Of a DNA stretch of 64,000 bases, positions 31,803-44,600 are shown piece by piece. The notes beneath the pieces are model-generated. The model had not been told where the DNA came from. It saw nothing but the letters and a program-made list of their open reading frames with translations, and made no database searches. Positions within the stretch are counted from its first letter, which is position 1. Every line of letters starts with the position of its first letter. Origin of the DNA: Armigeres subalbatus (Eukaryota; Arthropoda; Insecta; Diptera; Culicidae); the NCBI RefSeq assembly GCF_024139115.2, contig NC_085141.1, positions 172,496,994 through 172,560,993 of the forward strand. Reading direction: 5' to 3'. Both the position numbers and the translations under genes were made by a program.

Positions 31803-33962
31803 TCATAGGAAGACGAGCCAATTTGCCTTCACTTTACAGGGTAAATACTGCCGCCCAAGTTTGGCGTTGTAATTTTCGATTGCAGATGACTGCTTCATAT
31901 TCTTTCGGTAGACGAGTTGTCCTACCGAAAAGGATTTCGCGAAAGTGCGGTTTCGCAAATTATAGCGATTCCGAGACACGTCATGAGATTTTTCCAGGTT
32001 CTTAAGAACGATTTCATGAATCTTGGAAAACAATTGCTTACGTCGTTCCTCTCTTTCTTCCACAGATAGCTCTTCGCCGTGACGAGAAAGACGATGATCA
32101 GACCCCTGTTCCGCTAGCTCGTGTCCGTGGGTGATAAAGTACGGAGTAAATCCAGTGGTCGAATGGACACTGGTATTTAACATCAGCTCTATCTCCGGGA
32201 TCTTCGTATCCCATACGCGTTGGTCTTGCTGGACGTACGTGCGTATTGCCGCATTTATTGTCCTGTTAACACGTTCGACTGGATTTGATTGGGAATGATA
32301 TCGGGAGTTCAGCCAGTGTGTGATTTTGAAGTTCTCTAGAAGTCCTTTGAACTCCTTCGATACGAATGGGCTGCCATTGTCTGTGATGATGATTTCAGGG
32401 ACAGAATTCTTATAGAACCACTGGTTCTTTAAAATCACACACATGGCTGAACTCTCGAGCTTCTTCACAGGATGAATAATCACCCACTTGGAGAAATAGT
32501 CGCATATGACTAGAATGTGTTGGTTTCCCATTCGGCTACGTGGCAGAGGACCCACAAAATCCATTGAAATGATCTGCCACGGCCGGGATGCACATCGCAT
32601 CTTACCCATTTCTGGAGTAGTCTGGACATATGAGGGCTTGACCTCCTTGCAGGTGCGGCAAGCCTGTATGTAGGCTCGAATGTCCTTTGCCATTTTAGGC
32701 CAGTAATAGCGCTGGTTGATTCGAGCTAGGGTTTTATCGAATCCTGGATGAAACTGGTCATCATGAGCTTTTTTCAACGCATCGGGAACTTCGTCGGTAG
32801 AAAGAACTTCCTTCCACTCAAACCGAGAGTCGTACGGTACATTTTTGGCAGTTATAAATTTGTACAATCTGCCGTTCTCGACCTTGAAATCGACAAAATC
32901 GTCTGGGCGACTGTTGACCTTTTCCATAAGAGAAGTGTACCACGCTGAGGCTGCCGAAGCTTGGACTACAGCAATACTTCGTGACAGTGCATCCGGTACG
33001 ACATTTTCTTTGCCCTTTCGATGAACCACTGTCATGTCGAATTGCTGAAAGTCCAAGCTCCACCGGCTACAACGGGAACCAACTTTCCATTTAGTCTTAA
33101 GGATGTGAGTCAGCGCCGACGAGTCTGTCACCAGGGTGAAGTGATAGCCCTCAATGTATCCTCGAAACGCTTCAATTGAGAGAAGAGCTGCAAGGGCTTC
33201 TTTCTCTGCAGCGTGGTAGTTTTTTTGTGGGGTGGTGAGCTTCCGGGAAAAATAAGATATGACCCGTTCACCATCCTCTTGCTGCTGAGTTAGTACCCCA
33301 GCCACAGCTACATCGCTCGCATCTGTCTGAATGACAAACTCACGAGAAAAATCGGGGCTTCCCAGAATCGGTGCCGAGATGAGCTTCGCCTTTATGCCAC
33401 AGAATGCTCCCTCTGCGGCCTCGTTCCAGCCGATGACCTTGGTGTTAGTTTTCAGGAGATCCGACAGAGGCCCGCAGGTCTCACTGAAGTTTGGGATGAA
33501 CCGCCGATAATAATTCACCATCCCTAGGAATCTCCTTAGTTTGGTAATCGTGTTCGGCCTTTCATATTCGACAATCGGCCGGATTTTGTCCGGATTTCCA
33601 CGAAGACCTTCTGAACTGAGGAGATATCCTAAGAAGGGAATTTCCGGTACCCCAAACTGAGACTTTTCGAGGTTAATCATGAGGTTGGCTTTGTTCAGTC
33701 TGCGCGCAATTTCGCGAAGTAACTGGACGTGATGCTCGAATGTCTCCGTTACCAAGACTATGTCGTCAAGGTAAACGAAGACATACGGTTCCAATACACC
33801 GTGGCCAAGAACCTGGTCCATCAGTCGAGCCAGGGTGGCAGGGCTGTTAACCAGGCCAAAAGGCATTCTGGTGTATTGGAACAACCCCTTACCTTGCACG
33901 CTAAAGGCAGTGTACCTTCGCGAGGACTTCTCCAATGGTACTTGAAGGAAAGCCTCTGACAA
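31803..33962 (-). CDS. RT, RNase H and integrase of gypsy element 2
   Basis: One open frame of 719 codons. RT: SEAFLQVPL, FGLVNSPATLARLM and catalytic YLDD at residues 64-67. RNase H: QTDASDVAVAGV, EKEALAAL, TDSSAL (about residues 210-290). Integrase: zinc head with HPGF and CRTC (about 415-455), then Asp in SMDFVGPLP, Asp in TDNGSPFV and Glu in SNPVERVNRT (about 475-600). The first codon is not ATG; RT fingers are in another frame upstream. The C-terminus differs from element 1 because of a T-run length change near 31827. Confidence 0.9.
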   Translation of the reverse strand: MSEAFLQVPLEKSSRRYTAFSVQGKGLFQYTRMPFGLVNSPATLARLMDQVLGHGVLEPYVFVYLDDIVLVTETFEHHVQLLREIARRLNKANLMINLEKSQFGVPEIPFLGYLLSSEGLRGNPDKIRPIVEYERPNTITKLRRFLGMVNYYRRFIPNFSETCGPLSDLLKTNTKVIGWNEAAEGAFCGIKAKLISAPILGSPDFSREFVIQTDASDVAVAGVLTQQQEDGERVISYFSRKLTTPQKNYHAAEKEALAALLSIEAFRGYIEGYHFTLVTDSSALTHILKTKWKVGSRCSRWSLDFQQFDMTVVHRKGKENVVPDALSRSIAVVQASAASAWYTSLMEKVNSRPDDFVDFKVENGRLYKFITAKNVPYDSRFEWKEVLSTDEVPDALKKAHDDQFHPGFDKTLARINQRYYWPKMAKDIRAYIQACRTCKEVKPSYVQTTPEMGKMRCASRPWQIISMDFVGPLPRSRMGNQHILVICDYFSKWVIIHPVKKLESSAMCVILKNQWFYKNSVPEIIITDNGSPFVSKEFKGLLENFKITHWLNSRYHSQSNPVERVNRTINAAIRTYVQQDQRVWDTKIPEIELMLNTSVHSTTGFTPYFITHGHELAEQGSDHRLSRHGEELSVEEREERRKQLFSKIHEIVLKNLEKSHDVSRNRYNLRNRTFAKSFSVGQLVYRKNMKQSSAIENYNAKLGRQYLPCKVKANWLVFL

Positions 33963-34000
33963 ATCGATTGTCGATAGGTACTTCGCCTTTGGTAGCTGGC

Positions 34001-34860
34001 CTAATATTCGACACGGGTGCGGTAGGGGTAAGCATCACGAACAGTTCGTTCATTAATTTTGCGCGCATCTAAACAAAGCCGAACCTTATGTGGTTTTACA
34101 ACTGGTACGCAGTTTAGTGACCAGTCAGAGTTGCTAGGCTCGATAATGCCTGCGTTAAGCAGCCTTTGCAACTCCTCTGCCACCAAACCTTGCGTTTTAG
34201 GAGACATTACGTACGGAAACTGTCTAACTGGAGGCTTTTTCCGCCATTCTTCGGAAATTTCTATTTTATGCTCCGCCAGTGGTGTGGTAGAAAGTCTCCC
34301 TGGGCAAGCTGGTATGAACAACTGTTTGATCGCTTCTATCGTCCGCTGCTCAGACGCTGTCAGCACAGATGCTGAAGGTAATGGCTTAGGACTTTCGTTC
34401 TCTCTATCATCCTCAACTATAGCGCAATCGGTAATGGTCGGCTGGATGTGGAAAGTTTTCCAGAAGTCCATGCCGCAAATACAGTTGATCGCTAGATTGG
34501 GGATGACCAGAGTCGGAACTACCTTTGTAATGCCGTTCCATGTAAACGGCAAGAAAACTTGTCCACGCACACTGAGCGTTTCACCACTGGCCGTGCGCAA
34601 GTTTAGAGGATTTCGAAGCTGAAATATTCGCTTCGGTTTGAGGGCGTGGTAAATCGAATCATTGATTAGTGTAAGGTTACTTCCACTGTCAAGGAGGGCA
34701 CGGAACTTTACTCCATACACCTTTACGGACGTATATGGACGATTATCATTAGGGAGCGGATATGAAATACTATACGAAACCGGAGCTCTCGGATAAAGAG
34801 TTTCCGCAGCTGGTTCGAAGTATGGAGAAAGGTTTACGCCTGAGAGTTTGGATTCAGCGA
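34001..34860 (-). pseudogene. Protease and RT fingers of gypsy element 2
   Basis: The retropepsin site ALLDSGSNLTLIN and RT start VVKPHKVRLCLDARKINERT are present. The frame ends at RTRVEY, identical to element 1, because of a shared one-base difference in a GGGG run at about 34020-34024. Upstream, a TTT run that is one shorter than in element 1 shifts the frame near 34867. Confidence 0.85.
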
Positions 34861-34889
34861 GCGGCGGTTTGGCTCGCTGCTAAGGCGTT

Positions 34890-35405
34890 TTATGCAGAAT
34901 GGGCAATTATTCGACGGATAACCCGGAAACCACAATTCTCACAAAGAACTCCTTTAGGAAGTATGCATCGATCCATCTGATGTCCAAACTTGCCACAATT
35001 GAAACAATGACGCCGGGACAGCGGTTGATGAAACTCGATCATTTCTTCCAACGTGGTGAGTGTACGCGCGGAGCCACGAGAAGGAGTAGCTCCGAACTGG
35101 GAACTTCTTTGATTCAGCTGGGATTGAGCAGGCTTTGGCTTGACATTGTTCCTGGGTGACGGCTGTTGCAACGAAGATGGTTGACTTTGACTATCCTTAG
35201 ATAAGTCTTTTTTTGGCTTAGTGTTGGGTTCAGAACTCTCAACAACGTTCACTGACTTCTCTGATCCAAAAACCTTTTGGTAAACCGAGAAGTTTACCGC
35301 ATCTATCTTCTGACCTGCGGATACTAAAGTCGGAAGATCAGCTATGGGAAGGAAATTCAGTTGCTTCTTGTAATCTATCCGCATGTTCTGCAACAGAATT
35401 TGCAC
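34890..35405 (-). pseudogene. Gag C-terminus and zinc knuckle of gypsy element 2
   Basis: Capsid end (LPIADLPTLVSAGQKIDAV) and the knuckle CFNCGKFGHQMDRC followed by CENCGF. The frame is separated from the capsid at 35405 by a one-base loss in a T run. Confidence 0.8.
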
Positions 35406-36115
35406 TTTTCTAAATCTGGCAGCGGAGTGCTCATGGTTCCGAAGAGCTCCTCCATGCTGTGGTAATACTGTAGAAAAGTTTCGTTTCGAGACTGACGGCG
35501 CTGATATACTTTCATTTTTATCAGCGTGTCTAGATCAGGATGCATGAAAGTTTTCCTAAGCTCTAGAACCAAATGCTGCCAACTCCCCAAACGACCTGAA
35601 GTGCGCATGGTCATGTACCATTGTAAAGCAGGCCCTTTGAAAAGGTGGATAGCCGATTCAAATAGCTCAACATCCGAAACGTGCTCAGCAACAGCCATAG
35701 CATGAACCATTCCTAAGAATTGGTTTAATTTCAAACCTTGATCCTCTCCATCGTACTTGGAGATTGTCCACTTGGATACAGGTAGGCTATGGCGCACCTG
35801 ATTACCTGGCAGGATTGGATTAAAAGTGGCAAACGAAGGATTCGCGTATGAGTTTGAACTCGGACCTGAGGTTCCTGTGCACGGATTGGACGACTGTCCA
35901 TAATTGATTACAGGATTTGCAACCCAGGGATTGGAAATCGTTGCGTTGCTAAACGCTGAGGCACTTTGCCAAGGGGTTGTGACTGGCACACTTCCGATTG
36001 TTGGGATTCCTTGCCACGGATTGACAGTACTTGTAGTATTCAAAGGCGGGGCTCCAGTGTTCTGAAGGTGATGCTGCCACGAAGAAGACCACTGGGGCTG
36101 CGGGTGGGATAACAT
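35375..36115 (-). pseudogene. Gag capsid region of gypsy element 2
   Basis: Same gag domain as element 1 (KWTISKYDGEDQGLKLN, FKGPALQWYMTM). A shorter G run near 36103 separates it from the N-terminal frame. Confidence 0.8.
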
Positions 36116-37044
36116 TGAGGAAGCGAGAAAGTGACATTAGTGGCTGGCCTTAAAGCCCCAATAGAAGAACTATGACTGCTTGGGATCTGCGAGTGTACTA
36201 AAGAAACTGAGTGCGGAAGCTGATTAGAAAAACCAGGAAACTCGTGTCGTGCATTAGCCATCGACTGTTGGATTCCACTCAGAACCACAGATTCATTCTG
36301 TTGCGACTGTTTTTCGCGCGGCTGATCTCTGCTAGCCAGCTCCGCTTCAAGCTCTTTGACACGAGCTAGTAAAGAACGCACGAAATCACTACTTTCAAAC
36401 TGCGAACTCGAAGGAACATTCTCCAGATGTCTGGCTTCTACTTCTGACACTCCTGTACCTGTCGCTATGTTTTGCGAAGGTTGGACTGAGCAATCTCCAT
36501 CAGAGCGGAACAGATCTACCAGAGTATGATCTTCCAAATTATTACGATTAACCGTTTCGGATACCACAGGGCCAGCATAGTAGTACTTCGTTAACAGCTT
36601 AACAACGTCAATAAGCATCGCTTTCAAAAAGCTTTCTGCTTCCCCTGAATTCCCAACATTATTTACCAAAAGGATAATTCGATGCCCAAAATGCAAAAGT
36701 TTTGTTTGACCTCTTACTTTCAAATTCTTATCATTTTGCTGGAGACCCGCAGAAATCTCGTCGTAATATCGTCGGCATGACTGAATGGTTTCTTCCCAAT
36801 TTACCTCAAGCTGCGCTTCTACTAACTTATTGCTCTCCCGTTCACTCTTCAAAAGATCCCGAAGGCATCTTCGCCTCCTCGAGTATGTGGGGTCATCTCG
36901 AATTACTATCGAGCGAATGTCTAATTCAAATTCCAATTCATCGGAAGCTAAATGATCTACCCTCAAGCTGTGGTACCCTTCAAGAATCTTTTCGGATGCT
37001 TGTGTGTATTCTCCAAGTGCTTCCGCCATTTCTCTTCTGTGGGT
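36040..37044 (-). pseudogene. Gag N-terminal region of gypsy element 2
   Basis: Open from the codons upstream of the likely start (MAEALGEY) through the coiled-coil-like segment into the Pro/Ser-rich part, where element 1 is already out of frame. The first ATG in frame is the MAEALG one. Confidence 0.75.
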
Positions 37045-37723
37045 GTCCAAATTTATGGAAAAAACAAGAAAATGTAAAAAAAATACCAAATGAAAGTAAA
37101 TTTAAACTTAAATCAAATTAACGAACAACTTTTACAATTCCATAGAAATAAAATATACAAAAACGCCGAAGCTTAAGAAAAATATACAGCAAAAGTGGCT
37201 ATTATCCATCCACGTGTGCATAATTCTGGGAAGACTGCACGCTTGAGCGCCAATTAAATCCGAACTAATCTAAATAATGATAACGGTACATATCGAGAAA
37301 AAAAAGAAACATAATTAACAGGAAAATGCGAAAAATATTATAATCTATCAAAATTCAATGTTTTAAAACTAAAAAAAGAAATAATTTATGAAAAAATTGA
37401 CTTTTGAACCACAGTGTAAATTTCAAATGAAAGTTTATTACTAAATGTTCATTAATCTCTACTAATTAAACTAATTATATAAAAGCATTATCAAGAACAA
37501 AAGGTTAAATTTCTGACGATGATTAGAAAGAAAAATCAATTGAATTTAGCATTTATCATCATCCGAACAATTCCAAGAGTATTCACTTTCACTGATGCCA
37601 ATACTATTCTGATCACAACCCATTCACGATTGAAAAGAACAATTGGGAGAAAGGATACCAATTCCTCCTGAGCACAATTGAAAAGGGTTCCACCTTTGAG
37701 TCAAAATGGAAGCCTTTTCTTTA

Positions 37724-37741
37724 GTTTTGCGTTGAGCGCCA
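37724..37741 (-). other. Primer-binding site of gypsy element 2
   Basis: TGGCGCTCAACGCAAAAC, two bases after the 5' LTR, as in element 1. Confidence 0.6.
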
Positions 37742-37743
37742 TT

Positions 37744-38924
37744 TGTAATATATTTCTTTAGATAGGCCGTGGCTTACTTACTTTGTCAGGGTCGTCTGCT
37801 ATGGCTCCTTTGGGAAATTGGTCGGATAAGCTTCCCTTTAAAAAACCAAGGTGAACAGTTCGAAAGAGTAGAGAGAAAAAGGAATGCGTTGAATAAATTT
37901 TAAACAAATCAGATAATTTAACTTAACATTATTTAATTATATTCTTAATTATCATACTTTTGGTACATTCTTAGGAATGGATGCGGAAAGGGATAAATGG
38001 GAGGGTATTACATATTACCAGTCCATCTGAAGATGAATGGAACCTTTAGGCGGTCCTTGGCACGATGACTTCCGAGTTAAGCGATGGCGGTGTCCTGAAC
38101 ACATGAACCTAGTGTCCGCTGTCATAGCTGGGAGGCTCGTCTTTGTTCTTTTGCTTTACACACAAAAGCCGCTTGTCGAAAACGTAATACACCAGCTGGC
38201 TTTTATTTGGCGGAGGGGCAACTAACCGGACGAAGCGCAGCACACACGGTTCCGCCGAAAACGTGGCACACTAGTCGGCTCTGTTCTTGCGAGGGCGGTG
38301 AAGCAACCGGACGAATCAAAAACGGTTCCTTGGTCACTATCACTGATCTGCCGAGCTTAATCACAACCGGCGGCTTCTTCTAGCGTTTCTTCACTCTCCC
38401 CGGCGGTTTCTTCTTCAGGGCACAACGGATGGGGCACTCTTGGTGATATGCTCACCCGCGAACAGCGATTTTCTGGCCCTTAACGAAAGGCGCACTTTTC
38501 CACTCAGTTGTACTGGTACGGGTCAAATTTGTTCCCTAATGGAGGAGGAGAAACACCACTTATCAAATTTAAAACTTGTAATTGTCGCACTGTCGTTTAC
38601 CTTCTGATCGTGGTTCCAGCGATGACAACCGGTTTTATGGGGTGCGCTCTCAGTGTGTGGGAGCGTGCACGGCAGTTAGGATTTACTGTGGCTTGATAAT
38701 GACGGGTGCAGTGTTGATCGGGGAATTGGGGTGTTCAGGTGGATAAGGGTATCGATATTTATATATGTTTTATTTCAAGTTCAATTATTATTTTAGGTTC
38801 AGTTCAATTTATGCTTAGTTCTAATTTTAATTTCTTTTAAGTTAATTTACCATCATAGAGTTAAATAATTAATTATGTACAAAAATCATAAAGAGGACAA
38901 ATGAAACCGAAATGAGAGGTTACA
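37744..38924 (-). repeat. 5' LTR of gypsy element 2
   Basis: 1,181 bp, near identical to the other three LTRs of the family; ends at the CACT duplication. Confidence 0.95.
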
Positions 38925-39734
38925 CACTGCAGTTCACGAATTGTTGCGTGTCATGGTAGTAGGCTTGAACAGGTGTGTGTTGCTGCCAACATTGGAGGTA
39001 CTCGTTTCCGGTTTTGCGCTATCTATGTTCCTCCGGACAAAAGCCGAAATGCTGACTTGATGGATGAGCACATTTCCACCGTTCGTGAGCTTTGCGAAAA
39101 TGCGTCCGATGATAACATCGTGTTCGTGTGTGGTGATTACAATCAACCTCGAATTGCTTGGTGTATTGATGAGAACGGAATCCGTCCTGACAATTCATCT
39201 TCTGTGACCCCAGCAGGAACCGCTTTGCTAGATGGAATGGATTTCCTGAACCTATTCCAAGCAAATGTTCAACTCAACAGTTTAGGCCGTACACTCAACT
39301 TGATTTTCGCTCCAATACACAGTCGTATTTTGGTACATGCTGCAGAAGATCCCTTGCTACCAGTCGATCTCCACCATCCACCACTTAGCGTCCGCTGTGA
39401 TGTTTCTGGCAACAGACAACTGCCTCTTCAAGAGGCAAATAGATTCGAGAAAAAACTAAATTATCGCAAAATTGACTTTGACCTCCTCCCTGCTCACCTG
39501 TTTGGTCTGGAATGGAGTTTTATTTACAACAGTGAGGATGTGAATGATATGGCTGTTAAATTCAGCGATGCAATCTGTGATTGGTTAAGTGCAAATGCTC
39601 CTATGAAAAGGAAACCGGAAACCTCCCTGGAATACGCCTCAACTGAAAAAACTAAAGCGCAGTCGAAGACGTTGGCATCGTTACTTGAGAATTCATCATT
39701 CGACCTTTGCAAGATTGTATTTCAAACGCGCTAG
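38925..39734 (+). pseudogene. AP endonuclease C-terminal part of CR1-like ORF2
   Basis: Continues the frame cut at 28699. Visible are FRFCAIYVPPDKSRN, VFVCGDYNQPRIAW (GDxN block) and PVDLHHPPL in the position of the terminal Asp-His motif. The frame shifts near 39690 into the RT frame. Confidence 0.8.
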
Positions 39735-41271
39735 TGACGATTACAGGCGGTTGAATGCTGCACTGTATAAAAGTCATGTTCTAAGAGTGCAGAATAATTT
39801 ACGTCGTGAACCTAAATCTTTCTGGAGCTTCGTTAATAGTAAGAGGAAGAATACGTCTGTCACTCCTAATGTGGTTTATGAGGATAGTGAGTCGACAAGT
39901 GAATCTGAAGCGTGTGATCTATTCGCCAGACACTTCGCATCTGTTTTCCAGACGGAATCATCTGACGTTGAGGCTGAGCTTGCTACGACAAACGTTCCAT
40001 TGGACGCTGTGGATCTGAATACTTTTGAAATATCTCCTGCTATGGTCATCCAAGCCGCTAAAAAGCTGAAAAAATCCTTTTCTCCTGGGCCGGATGGTAT
40101 TCCTGCTGCCATACTTCGTCGCTGTGCTACTGCTGTTGCAGAACCGCTTGCCTTTGTTTTTAACAAATCATTCGAAAGTGGGGTTTTTCCCATGTGCTGG
40201 AAACATTTTTATATGTTTCCGGTACACAAAAGTGGAGATCGTCGTGATGTCATAAACTACCTAGAATCACTAGTCTGTGTGCCGCTTCAAAGCTATTAGA
40301 AGTCATGGTTAGTGACTACATTTTGCGCGCAACGAAGGCTTATATCTCTAACGAGCAACATGGATCCATGCCCGGCAGATCCGTTAGTACAAACTTGCTT
40401 GATTTCACGACTACTTGTATGACAGCAATGGAAGAAAAAGCGCAGGTGGACGTTATATATACGGATTTGAAAGCGGCTTTTGATAAAATTGACCACAAGA
40501 TACTCCTTCGGAAATTGTCGCGATTGGGCGTTTCGGATAGACTTGTTGCATGGTTTACATCATACCTGTCTGGCAGAATACTGCCAGTACGTTAAGTACA
40601 GAGCTGGTATCTCTTCACCGATCACCTGTTCTTCAGGTGTCCCACAAGGAAGCAATCTGGGACCGTTACTGTTTGTCATATTTTTCAACGACGTAGCAAC
40701 TTCTCTTGGACTTAGATGCAAGCTGATTTATGCCGATGATCTGAAAATATACATGGTAGTGCGCTGTATTGAAGACTGCTCTCATCTACAAACGCTGATT
40801 AATAGGTTTGCTCTCTGGTGTCAAGAAAATAACCTTGTGATCAGCGTTCCAAAATGTGCTGTGATGATTTTCCATCGCTCTAAGGATCCGATAATATTTG
40901 ATTACTACATCGATAACTGCTGCCTCAATAGGTTGGACCACATAACAGATCTTGGCGTTGTATTGGATTCAAAGCTCAGTTTTCACGCGTCGATCATTTT
41001 CAAAGCCAATCATCAACTTGGCTTCGTGACTAAAATTGCAAAGGAATTCACTGATCCACATTGTCTAAAGACACTGTATTGCTCCCTTGTAGGGCCAATT
41101 CTCGAAAGCTCATCCATCGTATGGGCGCCGAACGACGTAACATGGAATCTGAGAATCGAGCGTATCCAAAAACGATTCATCAGGCTGGCATTGAGACATC
41201 TTCCGTGGCGGGACCCCGCGAATCTTCCTGCCTATCCCGAACGATGCCAATTGCTTGGTCTTGATACCTAG
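39685..41271 (+). pseudogene. Reverse transcriptase of CR1-like ORF2
   Basis: Three frames (39685-40299, 40305-40595, 40480-41271) carry KSFSPGPDGIPAAILRRC, YTDLKAAFDKIDH, SSGVPQGSNLGPLLFVIF and the catalytic YADD (at about 40729), followed by thumb motifs. Frame changes near 40260 and 40590 inactivate it. The SGVPQGSNLGPLLF form of motif B is common in CR1, T1 and Q elements. Confidence 0.85.
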
Positions 41272-41608
41272 CAGGCTACTTTTATTATAAAGTTGCTGAA
41301 TGGAGAAATCGATTGCTCCCATCTCCTTTCGTTGGTTGGATTCCGCGTACCTGGAAGAATGCTGAGACAGCGGACAATGCTGCACACTGGATTTCATCGC
41401 ACTCTATTTGGTTATAACCAGCCCATATGTACCATGATTCGTTTGTTTTCATCGATTGAAGCTGCATTCGATTTCGGAATTTCCACATCCCAGTTCGTGA
41501 ATGAATAGATTAAAAAGACAGAACCTAATTTAAGCTAATATTCATGTTATTCATTAAGACTGTTGAATATCAGATGAATTATAAATAAAAAAAACAAACA
41601 AACAAACA

Positions 41609-44600
41609 CCTGGGACTTTGTTCGATTTCATGCATTGGATGGATGTTTGGATCGCTAGCAGTGATAAAGCTTCGGTACTAACAGATAGGCAGATCATGCC
41701 AAGGTGGTGGTGGCCCGGCTGACACTAAGAAACAGCTGTTCGAACCTCTTTTTCTGTAGGCCAATTGAGTCGGTCAATAGCTGACTAATCGCGTCTTTCA
41801 CAGGAATCGTTGCATTCATCTTCGCCCCTGTTGCTGTGGTTTTCTCATCTTCGTTGGCAAGAGATTCCGTCCACTATCGCTTGTCCCGTCGACTTGAGTG
41901 CTTTACTTTATTTTCCAGAGCCGAGTGTCGTTGATGGGCTAAAATTCCGTCTCCTTTTGTTTTTGTTCGCGATTTTGGCTTTTCTTCATTACTCAATCTT
42001 CCTTCAATTCTCATCGGTGATGATTGGTTTCATGTTTTTTCCCGAAGTGCAGAATAGTTGGAATTGAAAAATTAGCGAATGAGTAAGTTTGCGAGCGATT
42101 TAGTTTTATGCACTGATTATGAGAGAAGAGAGAAGATGTGTGGTATGAATCAGTCTATAACATGGATCAGTCTATGAAATCCCTTGCGCACCCTATGCAT
42201 GTAAGGAAAAGCCATTACTGCTGGCAGTTGTAAGGAGGATTCTAGAGTGCAAGGACATCGAGCTGTGTTGGGTGATTCTCTGTTGGAGTTAAAGCTACAT
42301 AGGAGGCAACCCATATAAGCAAGACATTTCCATCTACATCACCAATAATGTAGGTGCTCTTATCATTCTCACCAGTTGACAATTCATGTTATGTTGTTAT
42401 ATGTATTGATTAAAAAGATAACCTTGAAATAACAAGATCACGTGTTTTAGTCTGTTCCAATATTTCGCGTTTTATTCCGGTTTATTCTGAGATCTGAAAA
42501 CCGTTTCAAGAATTCGTAACGAAAATATGGTCCACCTATGAACTTCCAGAGTGGATAACCAACAAAGATAAATAGAATTTCGTTCACGTGTAATAAAAAA
42601 GAACAGTATTGTGTCAGGTTTTCCACTGTTTATTTCAAATATTTGTTGGATCTTAAATAACATAAGCACAGCTATTACAGATTTCGTTTTTTTTTGTATG
42701 AAATATAGAATCATTCATTACGGAAAATATGAACTATGCGCGAAAATATGGCGACAGCAAAGGTTAAGTGTCGCCAATGCTTGGACGCTCGATTGGAGAC
42801 ATGATATTAATTGTAAGTGTTAAGGTCCACAGATACTTCAGAGGTTAAACCTGCTGGGTGTGATTGGTTTGAAAATTTAGTTCGAACTGCATATGTTTCC
42901 CCTAAGGAAAACTGTTTAAGAAAGTGTCAAGTCTTGTTTGGTGCGTTCAAAACGTCACATTCATTATGGCATCTACATATACTCGTAATCTGTTCACCGG
43001 AACGAATTCACATGTTCTCAAGCCTGATCAAAACTATTGTTTTCTTTTTTATTTTTCGTTTATATACTTTGTAAGTAAGTTTTACATTACTTTTGGTACC
43101 TTCTTTTTATCGCGTTATCATTACTTTTTCAATTATGAGGTAGTATTTTCGACCAGATTCCTATACCAGTGTACACTAATCCTAGCGACAGATCACTACA
43201 ATCAATCTGCTTTGTTACTTGTTTTCAGCATGCAGGTACCTATAATATGGATTTCGTTAAAAAAAGATTAGTGTTCTCTGTTCCATTCAGTCCACGCGCC
43301 ATGTGTTTTCACTGCTGCAATCTCGTTTGGCTTTACTTAAAGGTGAAAGTGAGAGGATAATAGATAACAGATATATTTAATCGGATCAAAATACAGAGTG
43401 AAATGCGGGTCCTATGTTAGTAAGAGGCCAGCTCAGTGAACTAAACACAATATCGTAGCATAAACTGCAATAAACAATGGTTCGGAAGTCGAAAGTTCAG
43501 AGAATCAGATACAATTTGAGGAACAACCTATGTAACTTTGTTTCAAATAATTGGTACTGTCTGAATCGTGCCAATTGGTTTTGGATTCGGTAAGCCTAAT
43601 TTAACATTATGCAAACATTTCATGAACTTAACTTCTAATTACTTCTATAAACGGGAAAACAAAAAGACACCCACTAACAAAGATAATCACAGATGTTGTA
43701 TATAAAGAAAAAAAAAGAAATGGAAACATGAACAAAATGACTGTTATAAAAATGTTTACAGCTTTTGGAAGTGAGTAAAGTGTTTCAGCAGCATGACATC
43801 ATAAATGCAAGGTGGAACTGTTTGTCGCTACTTCGGAAAGGTATAAACTATTTGTGCCGAATATGCGGAAAATGTTTGCATCTTCTACTTGATTATGCAA
43901 ACCACTGAAACCGGCGGACATCACTGCGAACGAAACAACTTTCTCCTAGCCAAAAACGCATTTTCCAAAAAAGTGAAAACTGTCCTTCGCCATTCCACAC
44001 TCTTGTTAAGCCATAATTGGTACACTTTTAATATTAGCTCTCTGTAATTTACAGAACAAAACGCATTTTTTCACTTTTTTGAAGTAAATGAATTTCTAAA
44101 AACTACTTATCTACTGTATATGTTCAAAAATATGGTTGTGTTGGACTTATTTTTTTCAACAAATTGATCAACTAAATGTGAATATCAATAGTAGTAATGA
44201 TTTGCCAACTGTATAAAACTCGAACCAACTGTGCTTAAATTTATCACTCGGACTTGGTTAAAATAAATCTTCTTACTGTTATAATTATGCAAACTTGATA
44301 TTTAACCATACTTCATAATATGAATATATAAGGTACATATGTTACCATCAGCAGTTTATCAATCAATCTTGATTCCATATTGGAATTTGGTTGAATTCAA
44401 ACCTTTCGCGGTTCAAATCTACAACGCAGCGATTCACCATTCGTTCAATACAGTAGGTTATTACATTGTTACACAACGTTAAATTTAATTTTTTTCGAGC
44501 ATCTAATCTCAGCAAAATGTAAGGAGCACTGTTTGCATGTCTTTTCACCTTATGTGCAAAATAGTCCTGAGCTCAAATTTACCACAATTTCTTGAATCTA

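Larger units (their letters stand above)
28700..38924 (-). mobile_element. Ty3/gypsy-type LTR retrotransposon, element 2
   Basis: A second copy of the family at 2719-12963, with LTRs at 28700-29875 and 37744-38924 and target duplication CACT (28696-28699 and 38925-38928). It inserted into the endonuclease of a CR1-like LINE. Its RT, RNase H and integrase form one open frame (31803-33962), better preserved than in element 1, but gag and the RT start are broken. Confidence 0.95.
27691..41608 (+). mobile_element. CR1-like non-LTR retrotransposon, split by gypsy element 2
   Basis: A PHD-type ORF1 (28058-28290) and an ORF2 with AP endonuclease and RT are in CR1 order. The endonuclease frame SFGGVLIAVADRH at 28699 continues at 38925 as CSSRIVACHGSR, so the gypsy element sits inside it. 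The 3' end is an A-rich AAAC repeat (41586-41608). The 5' boundary is approximate. Several frame breaks mean the copy is dead. Confidence 0.8.
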
